64,000 nt of DNA from Acinetobacter courvalinii (GTDB lineage: Bacteria; Pseudomonadota; Gammaproteobacteria; Pseudomonadales; Moraxellaceae). The stretch is taken from assembly GCF_014635545.1 (NCBI RefSeq), contig NZ_BMDA01000001.1, positions 1,194,739-1,258,738 of the forward strand. The letters are read 5' to 3'. Position numbers and translations under genes: made by a program. Shown here one piece after another: positions 9,562 through 18,392 of the stretch. How positions within the stretch are numbered: position 1 is the stretch's first letter; each line of letters starts with the position of its first letter. The notes beneath the pieces are model-generated. The model was not told the origin of the DNA and did not search any database. It saw only the letters and a list, made by a program, of their open reading frames with translations.

Positions 9562-9683
9562 AACACGATAATTAACTAAAGATCCAATTTTTTGATTAAT
9601 ATTTACTCAATCATATTTTCTCTTAACTAAGTTTGAACTTTAGGATATACAATAGATAAAATACTTATGAAATCTATAAGCTT

Positions 9684-12600
9684 ATGTCAAAAGATAATAT
9701 TAAAAGTACTGCGATTACATATAAAGGCTATGATTATCAAACTTTATTCGGCATAAGTATTCTTGCTGACTGGTTGAATTTCCCAGACAAATACCAGAAG
9801 GTTTTATTTGAAGCGACTGATGATACTGACGATACCCCGCAGGCATTAGATGACGTAATTTGTGTCAGAAAAGATAATAAATATGACTACTATCAAGTCA
9901 AATATTCACCTTCTCCAGAAAAAGAAGAAAACGAATTTTCTTGGGATTGGATTCTTAAAAAGTCAGGAAAGACGGAACGTTCAAAAAGTATTTTAAGAAA
10001 AATATATGATGCCTACAAACGGATACCATTAGATCAAATAAATTCAATCAATTTAGTAACAAACAAGCGTCTTGCACGAGACGTAGAGCCTTGTTTTCAA
10101 GAAACTCCCTATCTTCAATTTGAATTAATACCTAAAAATATTCAGGACGAGATCATAACGCAGTTAGGTAGTAAAGGTGAAGCTAAAACTTTTATTGAGA
10201 ATTTAAAAGTTGCTTATGATGATCCCATATATTTAGTACTCGAAAATCAGGTACAAGATTCTCTAATGAAAGTTAGTGATGAAATAGGATGTTTACGCCT
10301 CTTATATGAGGCTAAGAAATGGGCAACAATTCAAAATTATCCAGCACCCCAAGGTTGGATTACTTTAGAGATATTACGTTCAATTATCTATACAAAAAGA
10401 CCTGAACCTATACCTCAGAGTTTTTATATTTCAGATGATTATGTGTTGCCAGATCAAAGTTTTCATGAAAATTTTGTTAGTGAAATAATTGGTGAAGCAA
10501 AAACGAATATACATGTTCTAACTGGTAGCCCGGGCTTAGGTAAAAGTACATATCTGAGTTATCTTTGTAATGAATTAGAAGATAAGAAAATTCCCTATAT
10601 CAGACATCATTATTTTATTTCTACCCGTGATAGAACACAGGATAGACTTTCTTTAAGAGTTATTTCTGAATCCCTTTACACACAAATCAGACAATTTCAT
10701 CATAAAATTAATATTTCATCTCATGAACAACCTGAACATTTAACTAATATTCTTGAGAGATGTGGAAGTCACTATAAAAAAATTGGAAAACCTTTTATAC
10801 TTATTATTGATGGTTTGGATCATGTTTGGCGAGATAATAATAGAAACATCAACCCATTAGATGAACTTTTTAAAACACTATTGCCATTACCAGATAATCT
10901 TAAAATTATTGTTGGTACGCAACCTGTAGATGATGAATATCTACCAAAAAAACTTTTAACTCTATGTCCTAAGAAAAACTGGACTTACCTTCCCCCTATG
11001 TCTGGGAATGCCATTTTAGCTTATGTAACTAAAAGAATAAAAGATGGAGCATTAATAACCAATGATTCTAGAAATAAAGATGAAATCATAGCTAAAGCTT
11101 CTTCAGCACTATTAAATTCTACACATGGTTATCCGTTACAACTGATCTATACTTGTGAATATCTAAGAACTAACCTACTTCCTATTAATGAATGGCAAAT
11201 CAATAAGCTTCCTATGCATAGTGGTGGGAATATCGAAGAGTATTATCTATCGATTTGGCATACGCTAAATCATAAGCAAAAAAATATACTACATCTTATT
11301 GTGAATTTTAATTTTTTCTGGCCGAGAACTACTTTTAATAAAATTTTTTCTGATTCATTGTTAGATATAAATTCAGTCATTTTTTTACTACATGAATCTT
11401 TATCTGGTTTAAGGCCATTTCATGAAAGCTTGAGTGTTTTTGTCAAAAGTAGAGATAACCATGATGAAATCATTGAATCATTATTGTTACCTCTATGCAG
11501 TTGGCTTGAGTATGATGCACCTGAGTCATTAAAACAGAGATGGTTATGGCATTGCCATGCTTTACTTGGTAATACTAATCCTTTAAGAAGTGGCCTAACA
11601 CGTGATTGGATTATCAAGCGATTAGTAGAGGGTTATGATCCCCAAATTTTTATCGACTTACTAACACAAGCTGAAACGGTTGCTTTTAAAGAACGACAGT
11701 ATGCTGAGGCATACAAACATAGATCGATAAAAACACGTTTATTAAACGGTCCTCAATATCAACTAACTGATTTTAACCAGTTAAAAATTATTTTTCTAAC
11801 AACTGCTCCTCAATCTGCAATCAATGAGTTAATTTCTTTACATCATCAGCTTTCAGTGGCTGGTTTGGCAATTTTATCTATAGCCTTATGGTATAGAAAT
11901 GAAAAGCCTCAAGCTTTATCAACTGCAAATCTATGTTTTAAAAGATTCCTTAGTGAGGAGCGATTATATAATGGTCATGAACATGATGAAATTTATAATC
12001 AAAATATTCGTCTCACACTTGCTGCTAAAATTTTATGTGATGAAGTTTATATAAATAGCCTCATTCAAAAAGATAAAATTAAAAAATGGGATGAGGAATG
12101 GATAACCCTCTTATGTCAGACTAATTGTTTGAGTAATAACTTTGAACAATTGATAGATGTTTTTAATGTAGTAGAGAATGAAGACATCCAGAAGATGTTA
12201 GCAGAGCAAATAATAATTCTAGGTTCTATTGAAGAAGTTGAACTTGGATGTTTAGAAAATGAAGAGTTGTTTGAGGCATCTTCTCTAGGAAAAGTTGTTA
12301 AAATTTTAGAAAATAATTTATTCAAGCAAAGTTATTTAATTGGCGAAGATGAAGATGAAGATGAAGATGAAGATGAAGATGAAGATGAAGATGAAGATGA
12401 AGATGAAGATGAAGATGAAGATGAAGATGAAGATGAAGATGAAGATGAAGATGAAGATGAAGATGAAGATGAAGATGAAGAACACTATCTAATATTTAAA
12501 AGTGATCAACTAGTCTTTAATTATAAAGATTACTTTTTTGAGAACTTCTTCCAACACTTAGCATCTCAAGGAAGTTTCTGCCATCTTTCTATATTAAGTT

Positions 12601-15548
12601 ATAGTAATTCTGTAAAAGCCCCTCTATATAACTTATTAGTTGAAATGGGTGATCATATCGTAAAAATTATTGAATATAATCAAGAAATTAAATTTATAGA
12701 AATATATTCATTATTAAATAGCTCAGATCTTCCTATTCATGAAAACTATAAAGATGAAGGAGAGTTAAACAGATTTAAAAACAATTGGTTTGAGATTTGC
12801 TTAACTCTAAATTTAATCATTAATAAAAAAAGTATTAGCCTATCTAATTTTAAAGATGTAGAAGAAAAAGAATATTTTAATATTTATTGGTTTATTGAGT
12901 GGTATGCCGAGCAAAATATTAAGTATTTCGATAATGAGACTATCGAATACTTATTTGAAATTATAAATAAAAAATTTGCTCACGAGATTCAGGAGACTAA
13001 TGAAAGATGCGATTATTTTTCAAATTTAGCAAAAATCGCATTACTTCATCAGAAACCAGAATATATCAAGCGATATTCTTATCAATGTTGGGATCTCATC
13101 TTAGGTTATGGTTGGCGTAAAGATGTGGGTATTTTTGAAGTAATTGATTCAATTGAGTATCTATCTCAAAATAATCCAAGAGATGCTCTTTTCTACTTAC
13201 AGAAAATCTCTTCAGAAGTAACACAAATTTTGGAATATACTGATGGTAAAGAGACTAGACATGCTCTACCTCAATATACAAAACTTTTATCCAGCCTTAA
13301 TTTATCGTGTTTGACTTCTAAATTTGAATGGGAAGTACGAAATGGTGATTGGCATAATGCAGAAGATTCTTTTCATCAAATACTAAGTAATTTACCAAAC
13401 TTATCTTCCTGCATTTGGGAGTCAGTGTGCCGAACTGGACTTTCACAAGATGATCTATATGCATTACAAAATAATTCAAATGTAGACCGTGCGAAAGAGT
13501 TAATTAATACCGCATTAGATCACAATGGAATGGAAAATCTTCCTAAATATATTAAGAAGACTGAAAATTCATCTACAAATGAAATTCCCAATACTATTAG
13601 TTATGAGGACTTTCCTTTAGAAAAATTTCCTGATTTTTTGACATGGATTAAGTCAGATTATAAAAACAGAGACCATTTACTACTATGGATGGAATATTGG
13701 AAACCCAAAGTAAAAAAATCTGACTTCATTAAATATGTTTGGAATTATATCAAAGATAATGATCTACAAAACAAAGATGAAAATTTACTACTTGACCCTA
13801 TCTATGAAATTGCGAAATCTACTAGGGGGAAAAATTTTGCGTTTGACGTTCTTGTTAAAGCCCAATCAAATAAAGGGGGGTGGTTTAATCATTGGTTTGA
13901 GTCTACTGAACATACTTTCAAACGTTTAGATATTGTTGCTAAAGAATATAAAGAAAAAGCAGATGATTTCATCCAACTATCTACTCAGAATAACACGGTC
14001 TTAAATACAGGACTTGTGATTCCATCGTCCCGATTAGTTTATCTGCTAATACAACTTGATCGTATAGAAGAAGCAAAATCATTTATTGAAGTAATGATTG
14101 AGGTTCTAAAAGAAGAAACTCGGAATTTGAATTTGCAGATACCACGTTGGAATTGGAACGAGAATTTAGATGAACATGAAATAGCTATAGCTTTACTTGT
14201 TACTAGGTTACAGTGGCCGTTCACGAGTATTAAGCAATGGACTGCAAGTGAACTGTCTACTTTGTTAACTGTAAATGACACTCAAAAAATTGTCGAAGCT
14301 AAATTATTAGAAAGTTTGAAGTCTAAGAAATTAGAATCTGAAGTTGTTGAAATTTTGTGTGTATTTTGGATGGCTTGTCAGAAAGGCTATCATCCAACTA
14401 TTGTTCTCGGAGAATATGTCTTTTCTAGATCTTGTTTATCTGATCAATTATTGAATGCTATAGACTCTAAAAACTGCAACTACGGTTATTACCAAGGAAA
14501 CTTTGATATTGATTCGGGCTTGATTGAAAGAGAATCTAATTTCAGAAAAAACCTTGGATCTGAATTTCCACTTATGTATTTAAGTACTTGTGAAGATCTC
14601 GAAGAAAAATATTTTATTCCCTTGACTGAAGATTTTCAGCATGAATGGAACAAAACATTTATTCATGAGCCTAGGCTTCATGACACATATCAATATTTTT
14701 TAGAAAGAGATAACACTGGTCAGTTTTACACATTAAATAGCCATAGAGCCAGATCTGCATATTTAAGAGTATTTGAGGTTGCTAAACGTCGTTATGGAAT
14801 GCCCAATGACTATACTAATTTCTATTCAATAAAAGCTTTGCCACTTGAAACATCATATTTAAGTTTCTTACCATTTAGAGTACCGTGGTTTACAAAGTGG
14901 AATTCACAAGACGAATACAGTATTGAATCTCTTAAAGATTATCTTAGAAATTTAATTCAAGTTTGCAATACAAGCAATAAAGGTCAAGTTCTGGGAGCTT
15001 TATCCTTCCCAATAGAAATTAGTCCTAATTTGCACTTAGATATCACTTGCACAATAATGAATGATAAAAATGAGGCAACTGAAAGATCTCAAATAGTTTC
15101 TATTGGCCTGGAATTAGAAAGAAATTTAGAATTCAGATATCTTAAATCTAAGACTACAACTTCTGATAATTTTTCTTTTATTGGAACAGCTTTCCCTTAT
15201 CATAGATATGGTCATTGGTTTGTTGAACAGGATTCAAGAGGTATATACATCCCTATCATCCCTGACACTGAAATGAAAATTATAGGTCAGTCAGATGATA
15301 ATCTTATTAAATATCTCTTAAATGATATGGAGTTTGGAGTATCAGGTTATTGGAATGATGAATGGAAAAGGTCATATCCTTCAAAAATGAAACCCAAATG
15401 TGTGACTTACACATTGCTTTCTCCACAATATTTTCAATATATAGGAAATACTGAAACTGAATTTAAATATGTATGTAAGGTAAGTATTGCTTCAAAAGAA
15501 CGGAAGTATAGTGACTTTCAATTTGAAGAATTAACGATTGTAATTTAA
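9684..15548 (+). CDS. Avs-like antiviral STAND ATPase with Cap4-type nuclease
   Basis: A 1954-residue protein with three parts. Residues 1-110 resemble the Cap4/DUF4297 nuclease domain: GYDYQTLFGI at 15-24, acidic ALDDVIC at 54-60 and YYQVKY at 69-74, giving the D...QxK pattern of PD-(D/E)xK enzymes. A STAND/NACHT-type ATPase follows, with Walker A GSPGLGKST (281-289) and Walker B FILIIDGLDH (371-380). The remaining 1400 residues are largely helical and probably form the sensor. In the Avs family such proteins recognise a phage protein, oligomerise and then degrade DNA. An uninterrupted (Glu-Asp)22 tract occupies residues 888-931. The gene stands alone on the plus strand in a defence-rich region. 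A fragment of a related second gene lies at 23350. Which Avs subtype it is, and its trigger, cannot be told. Confidence 0.83.
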   Translation: MSKDNIKSTAITYKGYDYQTLFGISILADWLNFPDKYQKVLFEATDDTDDTPQALDDVICVRKDNKYDYYQVKYSPSPEKEENEFSWDWILKKSGKTERSKSILRKIYDAYKRIPLDQINSINLVTNKRLARDVEPCFQETPYLQFELIPKNIQDEIITQLGSKGEAKTFIENLKVAYDDPIYLVLENQVQDSLMKVSDEIGCLRLLYEAKKWATIQNYPAPQGWITLEILRSIIYTKRPEPIPQSFYISDDYVLPDQSFHENFVSEIIGEAKTNIHVLTGSPGLGKSTYLSYLCNELEDKKIPYIRHHYFISTRDRTQDRLSLRVISESLYTQIRQFHHKINISSHEQPEHLTNILERCGSHYKKIGKPFILIIDGLDHVWRDNNRNINPLDELFKTLLPLPDNLKIIVGTQPVDDEYLPKKLLTLCPKKNWTYLPPMSGNAILAYVTKRIKDGALITNDSRNKDEIIAKASSALLNSTHGYPLQLIYTCEYLRTNLLPINEWQINKLPMHSGGNIEEYYLSIWHTLNHKQKNILHLIVNFNFFWPRTTFNKIFSDSLLDINSVIFLLHESLSGLRPFHESLSVFVKSRDNHDEIIESLLLPLCSWLEYDAPESLKQRWLWHCHALLGNTNPLRSGLTRDWIIKRLVEGYDPQIFIDLLTQAETVAFKERQYAEAYKHRSIKTRLLNGPQYQLTDFNQLKIIFLTTAPQSAINELISLHHQLSVAGLAILSIALWYRNEKPQALSTANLCFKRFLSEERLYNGHEHDEIYNQNIRLTLAAKILCDEVYINSLIQKDKIKKWDEEWITLLCQTNCLSNNFEQLIDVFNVVENEDIQKMLAEQIIILGSIEEVELGCLENEELFEASSLGKVVKILENNLFKQSYLIGEDEDEDEDEDEDEDEDEDEDEDEDEDEDEDEDEDEDEDEDEDEDEEHYLIFKSDQLVFNYKDYFFENFFQHLASQGSFCHLSILSYSNSVKAPLYNLLVEMGDHIVKIIEYNQEIKFIEIYSLLNSSDLPIHENYKDEGELNRFKNNWFEICLTLNLIINKKSISLSNFKDVEEKEYFNIYWFIEWYAEQNIKYFDNETIEYLFEIINKKFAHEIQETNERCDYFSNLAKIALLHQKPEYIKRYSYQCWDLILGYGWRKDVGIFEVIDSIEYLSQNNPRDALFYLQKISSEVTQILEYTDGKETRHALPQYTKLLSSLNLSCLTSKFEWEVRNGDWHNAEDSFHQILSNLPNLSSCIWESVCRTGLSQDDLYALQNNSNVDRAKELINTALDHNGMENLPKYIKKTENSSTNEIPNTISYEDFPLEKFPDFLTWIKSDYKNRDHLLLWMEYWKPKVKKSDFIKYVWNYIKDNDLQNKDENLLLDPIYEIAKSTRGKNFAFDVLVKAQSNKGGWFNHWFESTEHTFKRLDIVAKEYKEKADDFIQLSTQNNTVLNTGLVIPSSRLVYLLIQLDRIEEAKSFIEVMIEVLKEETRNLNLQIPRWNWNENLDEHEIAIALLVTRLQWPFTSIKQWTASELSTLLTVNDTQKIVEAKLLESLKSKKLESEVVEILCVFWMACQKGYHPTIVLGEYVFSRSCLSDQLLNAIDSKNCNYGYYQGNFDIDSGLIERESNFRKNLGSEFPLMYLSTCEDLEEKYFIPLTEDFQHEWNKTFIHEPRLHDTYQYFLERDNTGQFYTLNSHRARSAYLRVFEVAKRRYGMPNDYTNFYSIKALPLETSYLSFLPFRVPWFTKWNSQDEYSIESLKDYLRNLIQVCNTSNKGQVLGALSFPIEISPNLHLDITCTIMNDKNEATERSQIVSIGLELERNLEFRYLKSKTTTSDNFSFIGTAFPYHRYGHWFVEQDSRGIYIPIIPDTEMKIIGQSDDNLIKYLLNDMEFGVSGYWNDEWKRSYPSKMKPKCVTYTLLSPQYFQYIGNTETEFKYVCKVSIASKERKYSDFQFEELTIVI
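12345..12480 (+). repeat. (GAAGAT)22 in-frame hexanucleotide microsatellite
   Basis: Twenty-two perfect copies of GAAGAT plus GAAG lie inside the STAND gene and encode (Glu-Asp)22 followed by Glu-Glu. No interruptions are visible, which suggests recent expansion. Because the unit is six bases, slippage changes the length of an acidic linker without shifting the frame. Confidence 0.97.
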
Positions 15549-15886
15549 TTATTTGATGGAAAGTAGGTTTAATATGAAATCACATACCATATTTGCTGAA
15601 TATATTTACGGAATTAGCTGAACAACAGTCCAAATAGTTACTTAAACTCCAAAGGCTTGGGTGAATCTATTTTGAGTTCCTATTGTTTTTAGGGGGGATT
15701 ACCGTTTTATTTAACGTAAAGGAATGAGGTTTGAATGGCGACCTTAAAATTCTCTTTCGTGAAGTTTAACTCTTTGATAGTAAAGAGCTAGAGCAATTGA
15801 AAGACATGCTACACATGATGATTGTTCACAACAAAAGCAAAGAATTGATGAAGTAGTTTTTGATAAAAGTCTTAAATTTGAGACAA

Positions 15887-15918
15887 GAGTCCACCATTAG
15901 ATAGCGTGGACTCTTTTT
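15887..15918 (+). terminator. Rho-independent terminator, copy 1
   Basis: GAGTCCAC (15887-15894) pairs with GTGGACTC (15906-15913), followed by TTTTT. It would end plus-strand transcripts that run past the STAND gene. The 374-base stretch 15549-15922 otherwise holds only fragments of open frame, for example a short run ending ELMK at about 15857, and no complete gene. A second copy of this hairpin is at 16578. Confidence 0.8.
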
Positions 15919-15922
15919 ATTA

Positions 15923-16498
15923 TTAAGAAAACAGTTTGGCTCTCATATCAAATTCTAAATTATGGCTACCAAATTTTGTTGGAAATGTATTTTTCTTTTG
16001 AGTTAGTAAATCATAATAATCTAACACTTCCGTTAGAATTTGAGGTAAATCATATTTGTCACCTTTAAATAATGACCAAACGCCCTCAAACTCATGTCCA
16101 ATATGAGCTACATATTGATTTCGAACATCTTTGTTAAGTTTTTCTAAGTGATTTGAATATAAATTTTGAGCACTTTCTTCAATTTTATTACGTAGCTCAA
16201 TGTCTGTAATAGTTTCTAGAACAGCTTCTTTCAATTGTGGAAATGAACAAACACGCTCATCACGATCTGCTAAATTTGCTAATCTTAAATAAATGTGATC
16301 AAGCTGGGTGTTGATAAGAGTTTTTTGTAAAACCCCATCTTCGTAGCTTCGTTGCCCAAAATTTTCAGCAAAGTCCTGTAGCTTAGTGTAATAAGCATAA
16401 ACACAAAGTAATGTGTTATTTAAATATGCGTGCATGTAATTTGAACGTTGTTCTAAGGTTAATTGCATTTCAAAGCTCAAGTCATTCTGAAGTCGCAT
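15923..16498 (-). CDS. HEPN-like protein (AbiU2-type)
   Basis: A 191-residue, mainly helical protein. The segment KDVRNQYVAHIG contains Arg126-Asn127 and His132, which fits the Rx4-6H signature with a polar residue after Arg that marks HEPN RNases. The overall look (helices, then a late R-N-x4-H followed by a short tail) recalls the AbiU2 branch of abortive-infection proteins. HEPN proteins of this kind usually cut RNA, often after phage infection or as the toxin of a toxin-antitoxin pair; no antitoxin (MNT) partner is next to it. The first six codons lie inside a 40-base repeat shared with the neighbouring gene, and the stop codon abuts a duplicated terminator. Confidence 0.6.
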   Translation of the reverse strand: MRLQNDLSFEMQLTLEQRSNYMHAYLNNTLLCVYAYYTKLQDFAENFGQRSYEDGVLQKTLINTQLDHIYLRLANLADRDERVCSFPQLKEAVLETITDIELRNKIEESAQNLYSNHLEKLNKDVRNQYVAHIGHEFEGVWSLFKGDKYDLPQILTEVLDYYDLLTQKKNTFPTKFGSHNLEFDMRAKLFS

Positions 16499-16518
16499 AA
16501 CTTCATTTTATGTTAAAT
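16479..16518. repeat. Cassette-flank repeat U, copy 1
   Basis: A 40-base sequence starting AAGTCATTCTGAAGTC that recurs at 17366-17405 with one difference by eye (G versus A). It covers the start codon and leader of the 191-residue HEPN-like gene. Just after it, GAATATCTAAGACTGTAGCC resembles 36998-37018 near the second VF530 gene. Confidence 0.85.
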
Positions 16519-16577
16519 AGAATATCTAAGACTGTAGCCTACACAACACTGTTGGTGCTACAGCTTAGTACCAGACT

Positions 16578-16609
16578 AGAGTCCATTAGATAACGTGGAC
16601 TCTTTTTTT
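16578..16609 (+). terminator. Rho-independent terminator, copy 2
   Basis: AGAGTCCA (16578-16585) pairs with TGGACTCT (16596-16603), followed by a T run. It is nearly the same hairpin as at 15887 and likewise sits at the 3' end of a minus-strand HEPN-like gene but with its T run on the plus strand. A second small stem, CTGTAGC with GCTACAG, precedes it at 16532-16563. Confidence 0.78.
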
Positions 16610-17354
16610 ACTCAACAACAAGTTGCTCAGCAATAAAATATATAAACGCAAAAGCATTATCTGAATAGCGCTGTAATTCTAAAGTGATTTTGTCTAAATC
16701 CTTACCTTCCTTATCATGAAAGTAAGGAAATTCAGACAGTTTACTATCAACCATATTCAAGTGTTTTAATTTATTATTTAATACACGAAGTTCATTTATA
16801 TTTTGATAAATTGGTAAGTTCTCATCTGTATTTATCCCTAGAGAGCTTAACAAGGGTATAGTTTCATTCCAACTATATGGAATTTTAAAAACTGTTCCTG
16901 TTTTTTCTTTATATACATTTAATAGTTTAGCTATATTTTGTTCAACTAAAACCCATAATCCAATTACAAAGTGTTGATCTGTAAAAGACTTCACGCTATT
17001 TAAGAAATGTTCACGTGAAACAAATTCATCCAATTGTTTATAGTAAGTATAATTAAAGCCCTCAATATCTTCTTGAGATGGATTTTCACCCATATCTTTT
17101 TTTATACTATCTGCTGTTTCATGTAATTTCTTAATTTTTTTATCAAATAGTTCAAACTCTTTAGATAAGTGAAGATATGAAGCAACATGAGCGGAGCATA
17201 ATTCTTCATGTTTAAACCCAAAAAAACCACCAACATACATATCCAAGGTCATACCTGATGAGTAGTTTTTAGGTTTTGGAGGAAGTAAGCTATTAAGAAT
17301 TTCACTTTGTCTAAAAATTGCTGGAATAATTCTCTTAAGTTTCTGGTCAGTCAT
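16608..17354 (-). CDS. Helical protein with a HEPN-like motif
   Basis: A 248-residue protein of unknown family. Near the C-terminus ELRVLNNKLKHLN (Arg190, Asn193-Asn194, Lys197-His198) resembles the R...N..KH helix found in several HEPN-like families such as Cthe_2314-type and MAE_28990-type proteins. Upstream, WVLVEQNIAKLLNVY is a typical amphipathic helix of such folds. No signal peptide or membrane segment is seen. It is unrelated in sequence to the neighbouring 191-residue protein, yet both genes have the same flanking sequences, so they may be alternative cargo of one cassette site. An RNase or abortive-infection role is inference. Confidence 0.55.
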   Translation of the reverse strand: MTDQKLKRIIPAIFRQSEILNSLLPPKPKNYSSGMTLDMYVGGFFGFKHEELCSAHVASYLHLSKEFELFDKKIKKLHETADSIKKDMGENPSQEDIEGFNYTYYKQLDEFVSREHFLNSVKSFTDQHFVIGLWVLVEQNIAKLLNVYKEKTGTVFKIPYSWNETIPLLSSLGINTDENLPIYQNINELRVLNNKLKHLNMVDSKLSEFPYFHDKEGKDLDKITLELQRYSDNAFAFIYFIAEQLVVE

Positions 17355-17365
17355 ATTAAATTCTT

Positions 17366-17405
17366 AAGTCATTCTGAAGTCACATAACTTCATTTTATGT
17401 TAAAT
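17366..17405. repeat. Cassette-flank repeat U, copy 2
   Basis: The second copy of the 40-base repeat at 16479. Here its ATG, read on the minus strand, is followed directly by TGA, so it no longer starts a gene and works only as flank or leader of the 248-residue gene. Confidence 0.85.
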
Positions 17406-17587
17406 GAGATACACTTGAAAGAGGTCATTTTCTTGTAGGTTTTTAACGGTAGCATATATTAAAAAGTTTTCTTTGAATTATTAATTATTTGAAATATTTT
17501 ATGCATCAGCACTGTTGTACATAGGAAGATAAGCTGTAATTTTCCATGTTAATTAAGTTTAAATTCCAACCCTCTCATTTTCCAATT

Positions 17588-17610
17588 AGGTCAGGTTATA
17601 ATAATGACCT
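17588..17610 (+). promoter_or_regulatory. Candidate promoter with operator-like dyad
   Basis: AGGTCA and TGACCT flank TATAAT, giving an inverted repeat centred on a perfect -10 box, 22 bases before the VF530 start codon. In the second copy (about 37297-37320) the TATAAT is kept but the dyad is lost, so any repressor control would differ between copies. Confidence 0.4.
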
Positions 17611-17631
17611 CCAAAATATGGTTGATCTATT

Positions 17632-17868
17632 ATGAACACCTCCAATGACCCTTTACATGGCAAAAAACTTGCTGACATTTTGGATGAGTTATTGGATTAC
17701 TACGGTGGCTTTGAGGGCTTAAGTCGTAAAATTGAAATTAGATGTTTTTGTATAAATCCAAGTGTTAAATCATCATTGCGATTTTTGCGTACCACACCAT
17801 GGACACGTGAAAAAGTAGAAAACTTATATTTGTATGTCTTACGCAAAAAAGCCAAACAGAAATCGTAG
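17632..17868 (+). CDS. VF530-family (DUF2132) protein, copy 1
   Basis: A 78-residue protein with the family signature from start to end: SNDPLHGKKLADIL near the N-terminus, then IRCFCINPSVKSSLRFLR and TPWTREKVENLYL. VF530 proteins are small, with a helical fold proposed to bind DNA; their role is unknown. It differs from the second copy at 37344 by only six residues, including T3A, N51D, T66A and N72S. The gene is intact, with ATG close to a TATAAT promoter. Since one VF530 gene per genome is usual, one of the two copies probably came with the island. Confidence 0.88.
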   Translation: MNTSNDPLHGKKLADILDELLDYYGGFEGLSRKIEIRCFCINPSVKSSLRFLRTTPWTREKVENLYLYVLRKKAKQKS

Positions 17869-18282
17869 TCATCAAAACCCTAGCCTCAGCATTTTAATTG
17901 TTGGTGGACTATCACCACTCTTCTAGACAAATTTAGTCTATTCTTAAGGCCTTTTTAGTAGAAAAATATTCATTCATAGCTAGGTTCATGAACCAAACAT
18001 TTTATAAATTATAATTTTAATGCTCTAAGTAATTAAATTTATTGTTTATTAAACATAGATTTAATTGTGAATTAGATTCTAGGTGGACATAAATGCAGTA
18101 AATAACACCTGTTATTTAGTGTATTAATATTGATATAGACTAATTTCCTTACCGTCCTTTGTCAATTTATTTTAGATATTAGAAGCGAATTTTCTTCAAA
18201 TTCACTTCTATCTATTTGTGCTTAGATATGAGTAATAAAACTGAATCTATTCATGCGTTTAATAATCAAAGCAATACCCTGA

Positions 18283-18375
18283 CTGATGTGGGCTGAGTTG
18301 GGTTAAACTGTCTGTCTAAAGTATTTGCGGCAATGATAGTTGGAGTACTAACGTGAGTTCTAGGTTTACGATATA
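18283..18375 (-). pseudogene. IS3-family transposase fragment
   Basis: About 90 bases match the middle of orfB of the IS at 22113-23347 (compare GAGTTGGGTTAAACT at 22638 and TTCTAGGTTTACGAT here). The fragment keeps a CAG codon where the larger IS has a TAG stop. It lies between repeat L1 and the Lit-like gene. The rest of 18101-18282 is AT-rich and shows no gene. Confidence 0.75.
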
Positions 18376-18392
18376 TGATACCTTTAGAGTAA

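Larger units (their letters stand above)
17521..18100. repeat. Long direct repeat L1 around VF530 copy 1
   Basis: About 580 bases that recur in the same orientation at 37231-37811 with scattered mismatches and small indels. It includes the promoter region, the VF530-like gene, a downstream hairpin, and a tail with the palindrome GTTCATGAAC at 17984-17993. The tail alone occurs again at 27794-28012. The two full copies bracket about 19.1 kb of island. Confidence 0.9.

Noticed and set aside
12345-12480. Tandem repeat considered as a CRISPR array or regulatory VNTR
   Set aside because: There are no spacers; the repeats are contiguous hexamers in frame inside a coding region.
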